A stretch of 64,000 bases of DNA from Ficedula albicollis (Eukaryota > Chordata > Aves > Passeriformes > Muscicapidae). Every line of letters starts with the position of its first letter. The stretch's first letter is position 1. Under the pieces are notes generated by a model. It was not told the DNA's origin. It did no database searches and worked only from the letters and a program-made list of their open reading frames with translations. Of this stretch, positions 57,060-64,000 are shown piece after piece. Where the stretch lies: contig NC_021686.1 in assembly GCF_000247815.1 (NCBI RefSeq), positions 10,390,746-10,454,745 on the forward strand. Direction: 5' to 3'. The position numbers and the translations under genes are program-made.

Positions 57060-57720
57060 TCCCCACTTCTCACTCTCCATACGAGTCCGAGCCCCGCAGT
57101 TCTGAGCGAATTTCTGTGTGGTGCAGAGTCAGGGTTTAGTCAGCATCAATACTTTAATAATAATGAACAAACGCGTGTGCAGTAGGACGCTGTCAACGGG
57201 AATGACAGAGAGGAGGTTTCGAGAGGAGTTTTGTGCCACACTGCAGTCCGGCATGGTCAGTGTCCCTGCTGCAATGAGCACGACATCCTGGATGTGCCAG
57301 CACACACGTGCAGGCACAGAACGCCAGGATATTCTGAGCTGGGAGGGACCCGCAAGGATCACCCAGCCCAAGTCAGACGTGAATGGCCCACCCGGGATCG
57401 AACCCGCGACCTTGGCGTTGGTAGCAGTGGCTGAGGACAGGCGCGACATCTCGGACTGTCACTGTGAGTGTGGCTGTGGGGTCAGAGCAGCCCCTCAGCC
57501 CCGGCCCCAGCCCCGTTCATTGATGCTCTCCAAACCGCACGGGCAGGGCGCTGTGCGCCGTGGAACCCGCCGGGATGCCCGCGGGCACTGACACAGCAGC
57601 TGGCACCGAGGCACTGGGGACACCGGGCTGCAGGGACCATCCCCGGGGAGGCGACAGCCTCAGGGAGACGTGGCGGGGGCCCAGCCCCTGGTTCTCCCCG
57701 GATTGGAGTACCGGGAACAG
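57060..57720. other. GC- and CpG-rich patch of unknown role
   Basis: GC and CpG rise clearly, most strongly at 57470-57720 (for example gggatgcccgcgggcac and ccccggggaggcg), ending in a short CAGCC repeat at about 57725-57745. A SINE lies inside it. No conserved protein or promoter motif was recognised. It may be a remote CpG island, a lost exon, or simply GC-rich avian intergenic DNA. Confidence 0.45.
57324..57448 (-). mobile_element. TguSINE1-like SINE (tRNA-Ile head, CR1 tail)
   Basis: On the minus strand the element reads a tRNA-like segment, AACGCCAAGGTCGCGGGTTC then GATCCCGGGTGGGCCATTCA, followed by a CR1-type 3' tail, GTGATCCTTGCGGGTCCCTC and AGCTCAGAATATCCTG. The B box GGTTCGATCCC (57394-57404 in reverse) is intact. 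The segment matches the anticodon-to-acceptor half of tRNA-Ile plus the tail used by CR1 reverse transcriptase. The A-box half is diverged and cannot be folded, so this is not a functional tRNA gene. I know this architecture as TguSINE1 of passerine birds, which gives the host hint. Confidence 0.85.
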
Positions 57721-60700
57721 GCTGTCACAGCCCAGCCCAGCCCAGCCCCGTGCATGTCTGCACAGGAAATGTTTGATTACAGCTTCATTCATCTCCTCTG
57801 CTGCCGCTGGAAAAGGGGACGCTCTTCCTGTGGCTTTCTCTGCCCGCCAGCAGCTTGGGACCTTGCGCTGGCCAGATCCAAACCTAATTCCTATTTTGTT
57901 CCTTAGGGGAGCCCCACTGAAAGCAGCGCTCATTCAAGAAGAGGAGGATGGCTCATTGCTCGATCCAGGCATACAGCAGCAATGACCTTGGCTAGGTCCC
58001 CATCTCCTGAATACAAAGATGGATATAAAAGCAGCAATCCCCTTTTAAAAAAACACCCAGTCTTCTGCTAAGGTAGGGAAAGGCAGTGGTTTGTTAAATA
58101 AATGCGTCTGTCAGGGCTGGATTTCTTTCCCAGCTTCCCTAAATGCCCTTCACCAGCAGAGAGGGGGAGGGGACCTGCTCTTTGAAGCCTTTTCCTTATG
58201 GGAATAGAAAACACGGAAAGAATTCAATTCTCTGCCACAGCCCAGCAGCACTGATCCACACTTCAAACCCCAAAGCCCGGGAGCCCGGCTGGCTGGTGGG
58301 TGCTTGGAGCCTGCAGTACCACAGATTAGCCTTGTTCGATCTCCAGCATCATTAAGTGTCCCCCGTGGTGTTAAAGCACAGAAAAAAGGGGCAGGAATGG
58401 AGATTGGGGAAGAAAAATTAGGAAATTCAGTGCAGAAAGAACTGCGGTTATCCAAATCTTTGATCAAAGCACCATCTAGTGAAGAACAGGCTCCTTGCAG
58501 CTGGCAGCGCTCTGGGCAGCTGCACCAGCATTTGCCTTTCACCACAGGTTCGCTGCTAAAAACCTCCAAATATCACCCAAATATGTACAGCCCGTGCTGG
58601 ACCTGAACGAACAGGAACATGCCCCAAAAATTGCTGCCTCTCCTTAAATATTTCTGAGTGGAATGGCGTTCCTCTCCTCCCCTCATCTCCCCCCAGAGAA
58701 CCTCAGCCCCCCTGAAAGCCGCAGGGAACGAGGCACCACAGGAAGAGAAGGATTTCCATGTTGTAGTTTGGGAGCTAAGGAAAAGAAAAGGTAAGTGAGC
58801 AGTCCAAGGTCGTGCAGGAAGCCAGAGGCAGATCCGGGAATAGAGATCAGCCACCCTGGACCCAGGGATGCCTGAACAATAGCACAGCCTCTCCCTCTCT
58901 TGTCATTTAACCCCTTCCTGACCCACCAAAACCCAGAGAGGGGTGGGCTCTCTACTCCTCTGCGGATGTGCCTGCAGCTTTACAGCTCTTGGGGGCCCTG
59001 CCCTCAACCTGTACCTGCTTTCCCCTCTCCAAACCAAGAAGTAAAGGCAGTAGGGAAGGACAGGATTGGGTATCCTGAGAGCAGTGAAGCTGCAGGTAGG
59101 AAATACTTCTGTACAGTAGCCTGAGCTGTCTCCTCATCAATTAAAACAACCACAATTAGCATCTTTTTATGGAATTGGTACCTCAGCTTTGCCATTTTTG
59201 TGTGTGACAAAACATCACTCTCTCCCCTGGAAGCATTCAGCTCCATTGAAATGTTTGTGGAGTGTGGGAATCTTTAGCTGCAGGAGGAGAGGATTTTGCT
59301 GCCTCTCCCTCTTCCCCAGCTCTTGGGTTATCCGCAAGGATTGGGGATTTGCAGCACGATCACACATCAGAAATGCAGTTTCACTAAGTCTACACTGTTC
59401 TCACACTGAGCTTGGAAATGCTGCAGTGCAGGCTCTGGAGGAGACAGTAATTACAAACAAACCTTATAGAAAATAGTTGGAAAAGAAAAATAATAGGTGG
59501 TGGAAAAAAACTGAACTGCAATGAACTGAACCTGCAGCAAAATTCTCCCAGAGACAAGAGCTGAGAGAAACAGTGACCAAGTATCCAGAAAGAGTTCTCT
59601 GAGTTTGATGTCCTTGAGTCAGAGCCCAGTTCCAAACCAGAACTACAACTGGGGCAAAAGCTAAGATCATCTTCTTGGGTCACTGTCTGGAAGGGACACA
59701 GACAAATCTGCTAACAGCTGCAGGGGCAAAGAATAGGAAAAAAGCTCTGAGAAGTCCTTATTTTTCTGTTTTCCATTCTAGGTCTGTTTTTTTTCCACCC
59801 CTACCATCCTAGAATGTTTTTACTGACTCCTATAAACACAGTTAAGGGAGCAGGGAGGGGAGGACAAGAGTTTGCACTCTTGTATGAGAGGCTGAGACAA
59901 GAGAATCTTTAATCCTGCCACAGCCCTTTGAACATTTACATCTTCCAGCCACAGGCACTGTGAAACTGGGAGCTCTCAGTTCAAGGATGTTTTCCTTGGG
60001 GAAGGGTTTTGTTACCCTCTGGGGATTTCTGCCCAGATCTTTGCTCTTAGGGTAAGCAACCAAAGCTTTTCTTACAGAAAGAAGCTACATCTTATACTCC
60101 TTGAAAAAAAAAAAAAGGTGACAAATAAGAGCCCACAGGAACTAGGGCACAAAATTGCTGCCCTAGAGATTAGGGTTAAAAGGCTGCAGATCTGCACTCG
60201 GTGATTGCAGTAAAGCAGATGTCACCCAACACAAGTGCAAACTTAAATCCTTGAGTTTGGAGATGTTTTTCTTTTCTCCCCCTCAAAAAAGAGCTCCTGC
60301 ACTGCAAGAGGGCAGAGATAGAGCAGCAGGATGTTTGTCAAGGAAGTGTTAACATGCTAAAAGGATTCCAGCCCTTTGCAGTTGTGGCCTGACAAAATGA
60401 GAAAGAAAAGAGGAGAGATTTGAGTGTAATAAAAACAACAAGCCTAGTTTTAGATTATGCCAACATTTACCAGTTGGAGCTTGCACAGTCTGCAAACCAG
60501 TCCTAGATTTGGGGTAGAGTCTTCACTAATGGTTCTGGGAACAAAGACATGTTGACATAATCATCTAATCCCCATCCAGTGTGTGATGTGTCAATGAGCA
60601 GGTTTAAATCAGAGGTGAATTTGTTGCTAATTACATTAAATTAACCTAAGAAAATGGAAACCAAATCAAAGCAACAAAGTCAAGCTTTCCTTCACTGACT

Positions 60701-61754
60701 TTCCCTCTCCAATTGCAGCTCCAGTCTGACCATTTGCTGTGTGACTTGCTGGGCACCTGGTTTCAATCAACTCTGCCAGTCTGGGGAGAGACCATTCCTG
60801 TTAAAATAAACACCTGGGAGACACCAGGGAAATGCCAGAGCAGCTTGGGCAGAGCTCTCAGGTAATTGCTGTCGTGGGCATTAAGCTACAGCTCTTGCTG
60901 CCCCACTTGGGTGGGAAAGAAGAAACTGTTATGGCTTTTTCCAGCTCTGGCTTTCAGAAGACTGAACCAACTACAGTTCCCAGTAAGGCTGCCATGACAT
61001 AAACCTTCTTCTGGGTTTTATTTTTTGATTCAGTTTGTGTAAATAAAATTATTGATTGTTCCGCTTCATTACATATTGTCCCTGAAGTAAAAAAAGTGCA
61101 TTATCATCCTTCCTTTTAGGAAGATTTGGAATTATTTTCTCATCTTTTCCCTGAAATATTGATCCCTTACTAATGATGAACTGGCACTGAATCTTTAAAT
61201 TAATTACAGTGTTTTCCCTATTAGAAGAGAGGAGCAGAAAAAAGTTACTATAAAATTTGATGATAAAACCATCTTTCAAAGAACTGCTGCAAGAAGCTGT
61301 CCTTTATCTCACTGCTGCCCACAGGGAAAGATGTCTGGGATTAACTGCCCTTGGAAACATTTAAGTATCTCTGCCTGCCTCTGTAAATGTCCCTTCTGCT
61401 CACAAACACCTTCACAAAGAGGTGGAGGAACTCCCTGTGCCTTTCCTTCCTTAGGGCCAGAGTCCTGGCACATATGGACTTTGGGATCACTGGAGCCAGG
61501 TTTGTGCCACAGCTCTGGCAATTCTCCAGAACTCTCAGTGCCAGCACCTGAGCCAGGGGATTTAAAGCTGCACAACCTGCAGCACGTTCAGGCCCCATTC
61601 CTGCACAGAGCTCATGGAACAGCAGAGAAATCGGGTTTTTCCCCCTTCATGGACTTGAAAGAGGCTCTGCAGAAGTAATTTCTCCTATAGGAATTTACTG
61701 TTGTTCCTCACAGTCACACCTGGCACTGAGTCCTGCCTGTGCCAAGGTCACTCT
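57721..61754. other. Intergenic sequence, no gene seen
   Basis: Mixed-composition sequence with an A run at about 60104-60116. Overlapping frames up to about 140 codons (57517-57985, 58150-58569) lie in GC-rich sequence and resemble no protein I know. Confidence 0.5.
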
Positions 61755-61855
61755 CAGGCACAGGATGGGATTTTGGGAGTGTCCTGTGCAGGGCCAGGAG
61801 TTGGTCACTCCTGTGGGTCCCTTCCAACCGAGCTTTTTCTGTGATTGTCTCTGAT
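61755..61855 (+). mobile_element. CR1-type 3' end fragment
   Basis: Reads CTCAGGCACAGGATGGGATT, then 'gtcctgtgcagggccaggagttgg', then 'cctgtgggtcccttccaaccgagc' and 'tctgtgatt'. This is the typical plus-sense 3' end of a passerine CR1. About 100 bp are recognisable. Confidence 0.82.
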
Positions 61856-61967
61856 CTTCGGTTTTCATGTGGAGACATCAAAGAGGACAGAATTTAGGTC
61901 GGTGTAACCGGCAATGAGCACATAAAACAGTGACCACTGCAGCTGGGAATTCGGGATGTGCAGGGAG

Positions 61968-62262
61968 GGGTCAGAGATGGACCAGGATCTGCTCCGTTGG
62001 CCCCGGCAATGGCACAAGAGGAATGGACACAAAGTGATGCCCAGGAAGTTCCAGCTGGACATGAGGAGAAACTTCCCCGAGCAGTGCCCGAGCTCTGAGC
62101 AGAGAGCAGAGGCTGTGGAGCGTCCCTCACTGGGGATGTTCCAGAGCTGCCTGGATGCAATGCCGTGCCGTGCTCTGGGATGGCCCTGCTGGGCAGGGAG
62201 GCTGAACCCCTGCCCCACAGTCCCTTCCACCTGACCTCTTTGGGATTTTGGGATTCTGGAAT
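61968..62262 (+). mobile_element. CR1 LINE 3' fragment next to the second promoter
   Basis: Plus-sense CR1 3' region: 'ggcacaagaggaatggacac', 'ccaggaagttccagctggacatgaggagaaacttcc', 'gagcgtccctcactggggatgttccagagctgcctggatgc', ending 'cagtcccttccacctgacctc'. It ends about 130 bp before the first ETS-type site at 62392. The 175- and 183-codon minus-strand frames here are antisense to it. Confidence 0.9.
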
Positions 62263-62390
62263 TTTGGGACTGAAGGCAATGCCCATCCTGGGGGAATCCC
62301 GAGAGGGCGGAACCTTTGGTTGGCAGCGACGCTCCCCGGCCGAGCTGCATACGCTGACGGACAGGTGAGGGCAGCTGCTCTTCGGCCGCC

Positions 62391-62459
62391 ACTTCCTGTT
62401 GGCGTCACGGTGGAGCAGGTCCGGGCGGAAGTGGTCCGAGCCCACTTCCGGCGGTGGCC
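62391..62459 (+). promoter_or_regulatory. TATA-less promoter with three ETS-type sites
   Basis: ETS-family (GABP-like) cores appear as ACTTCCTG (62391-62398), CGGAAGTG (62426-62433) and CACTTCCGG (62443-62451). A CRE-like GGCGTCAC starts at 62401. All sit in a CpG-rich island just before the ATG at 62460. This is a common housekeeping-gene promoter design. The start site is probably within the last few tens of bases, so the 5' untranslated region would be short. Confidence 0.7.
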
Positions 62460-62479
62460 ATGGTGACGGCGGCGGCCAG
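62460..62479 (+). CDS. First coding exon of a plus-strand gene, possibly DHRS7B
   Basis: An ATG in a strong Kozak context (GTGGCCATGG) opens MVTAAA plus two bases (AG), then a splice donor AG/GTGGGG. This tiny exon follows directly on an ETS-rich promoter. Human DHRS7B, an ER/peroxisomal short-chain dehydrogenase involved in ether-lipid synthesis, starts MVSPATRK, and as I recall lies next to USP22 in divergent orientation. Here the gene is likewise divergent from USP22, about 15 kb away, and the Arg codon is split by the intron in the same way. The identification rests on a few residues and synteny, so it remains tentative. It could be another small membrane protein. Confidence 0.5.
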
Positions 62480-63935
62480 GTGGGGACAGGGAGCGACAGG
62501 AGGGGACAGGAACCCCCCGGGAGGGGCCGGGGGCTGCGGGTGCGGCCCTGAGCGGGGCGGGGGGCTGGGAAATGCGGGAGAGGCCGGGGGAACGCGGCGC
62601 TGCTGCGCGCAGGGACACCCAGCGCTCTCCGGGACAGAGTTCACCGCTGGTACTGCCATGAAATACCTAATTATAGATAAACGGGGACACAGCCGGCGCT
62701 CATCTTCTCTCGGAGCTTTAGGTGGTTCTTGATTTGGTAAATGTCTGCCAAATGCTTTCTTTGGAACAACAAATGTTTCAGTTTTCTAATCAGGCCACCC
62801 TTGTTTCTGTCCCAAACACGAATAGAGGAATTCCGCGTGGGAGGGTGGAATTTCAGTTTGTAACTGAGTAAAAGTGACAGGTTTAATGAGATGATGATTT
62901 AATAGAGTCTTGGGCTGGTTGAAAGGATCTTCAATCCCATCTCACTCTACCCCTGCCGTAGACAGCAACACCTTCAACCAGACCAGGTGGAAGACCAGAT
63001 AATTTCTCAAGTCCAGGCTGGTTTTTGGGTGCTGGAAACATATTTTTTCCCCCTCTTGCTGCACCGTGGGTTGAGGTTGTTGTTTTGCGTAACAATTTTG
63101 GAAGAAGTGAGGCGGGATGCACTGAATGACTGCTGAGATAAACAGAGGTTTCCTTAGGTGATGCTTCAGGTAATGCCTGGGTGACAGCTTTTGAGAATTC
63201 CAGTTGGGTTGTTCTTTTCCTTCTCCTTTTTCCTGTTTGGATTGAGGAGCTCTGTCCAGTTGCTGCATTCCTCCTCAGGAGTTTTTACTGGTTTCAGACG
63301 TTTGAGTTCAATTATCTCAGTCTGGGGGTTGAATTCCCCCCTCCATTGGAAAGGTCAGAGCCTGTATTCCCCGGGTTTGTTTTTAGAGGCAGCCCTTGGC
63401 TGAGCTGGCATTGGACACTTGCTTGGCTCGCTGCCATTTCCAAATTTAAGTCGGGGCTGTCCTGCTCCAGCACCGAGGGAGCTGCAGCTCAGAGTCACTG
63501 CAAGTGAGCCCCTTTCTCAGGTAGGACATTGTGCTTTCTTCACACTAAAGTCCTCACTCGAGCCTAGAGGGGCTGTGCTTTTTTTCCTTAGGAAAACCTG
63601 ATTTTTTCCCCTTCCTTTTATCCCCCCAAGTGTTGGATTTGGGAATGCAGCCTCCCAGTTGCTGCCACTTGTCACGTAAAGGACAATGTGATTCTGGGAG
63701 CCTGAAGCTGCAGAATTAGTGTTGTTTGGGGAAACTTTCAGAGGTTTGGTTCTTTAGGACCTGGTCTCATCTTTGCTGCCTTTAGTGCACCCTTGACTTT
63801 ATTCATTAATATCCTTGTTCCTTCAGAAACCATTGTCCTGGCTTTTATAGGAGAATGTCCAGTTTTGTTTTCAGGGGAAAGTTCTGGGTTTATTTATAAT
63901 TGGATAAATGTGATTTTTTTTTTTTTATTCTATAG
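62480..63935 (+). other. Putative first intron of the plus-strand gene
   Basis: Begins GTGGGG and ends with a long pyrimidine tract (T-rich at 63913-63930) and TATAG. CpG-rich sequence continues over the first 200 bases, then composition becomes ordinary. A frame reading through from the first exon (to 62732) is unspliced and unlikely to be used. Confidence 0.5.
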
Positions 63936-64000
63936 GAAGCCTTCCAAAAGTTTCCTATCACCTATATTTGCTCACATTATCAGTGTTCTTATTTCTGCTC
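63936..64000 (+). CDS. Second coding exon of the plus-strand gene, cut by window end
   Basis: After the acceptor (TTTATTCTATAG) the first G completes the split codon to Arg. The frame then reads KPSKSFLSPIFAHIISVLIS and stays open to the last base. The hydrophobic stretch from Phe onward could be the start of an N-terminal membrane anchor, which would suit DHRS7B. Similarity to the human sequence (RKSLPKV, then a hydrophobic segment) is weak beyond the RK. Whether this is the real exon cannot be decided from 65 bases. Confidence 0.4.

Noticed and set aside
57382..57448. A tRNA-Ile gene on the minus strand
   Set aside because: The B box and 3' half match, but the A-box half is diverged and the sequence continues into a CR1 tail. 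It is the head of a SINE.
61865..62445. 175- and 183-codon minus-strand frames
   Set aside because: They are antisense to the CR1 3' fragment and the adjacent GC-rich promoter, which explains their lack of stops.

Overview
This is a eukaryotic, vertebrate window, most likely from a passerine bird. The gene content is sparse and intron-rich. CR1 retrotransposon 3' ends are scattered through it, and there is a tRNA-Ile-headed, CR1-tailed SINE like TguSINE1, a family I know from songbirds. Nothing bacterial is present.

Layout. Positions 1 to about 46.7 kb are the 5' part of USP22 on the minus strand. USP22 is the ubiquitin protease of the SAGA deubiquitinase module. Two coding exons are certain, at 12222-12354 and 468-581. 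Both encode parts of the N-terminal ZnF-UBP zinc-finger domain, and their splice sites and codon phases agree. Intron 2 is about 11.6 kb. Intron 1 is over 30 kb and runs back to a CpG-rich promoter region at about 45.0-47.1 kb, which has five CCAAT boxes in one orientation. I cannot find coding exon 1. It probably lies where the assembly has been replaced by long C runs. From 47.1 to 62.3 kb is intergenic sequence with CR1 pieces, one SINE and a GC-rich patch. At 62.39-62.48 kb is a second promoter, on the plus strand, with three ETS-type sites, a strong-Kozak ATG and a splice donor after about 20 coding bases. A matching acceptor and open exon start lies at 63936 and runs off the window. Head-to-head orientation with USP22 and the exon-1 pattern suggest DHRS7B, but this is not proven.

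Assembly quality dominates the unusual signals. Five pure C runs (447, 351, 507, 40 and 1120 bases, about 2.5 kb in total) interrupt the window. One is joined to the first 11 bases of the Illumina TruSeq adapter, and one is flanked by a repeated 29-bp end. They look like no-signal poly-G reads from two-colour sequencing built into gaps. Two large, apparently perfect direct duplications (723 bp at 38.3/39.0 kb and 539 bp at 48.6/49.1 kb) may also be assembly errors. The very long poly-Pro and poly-Gly reading frames are products of the C runs, not genes. I saw no previously undescribed biological system.
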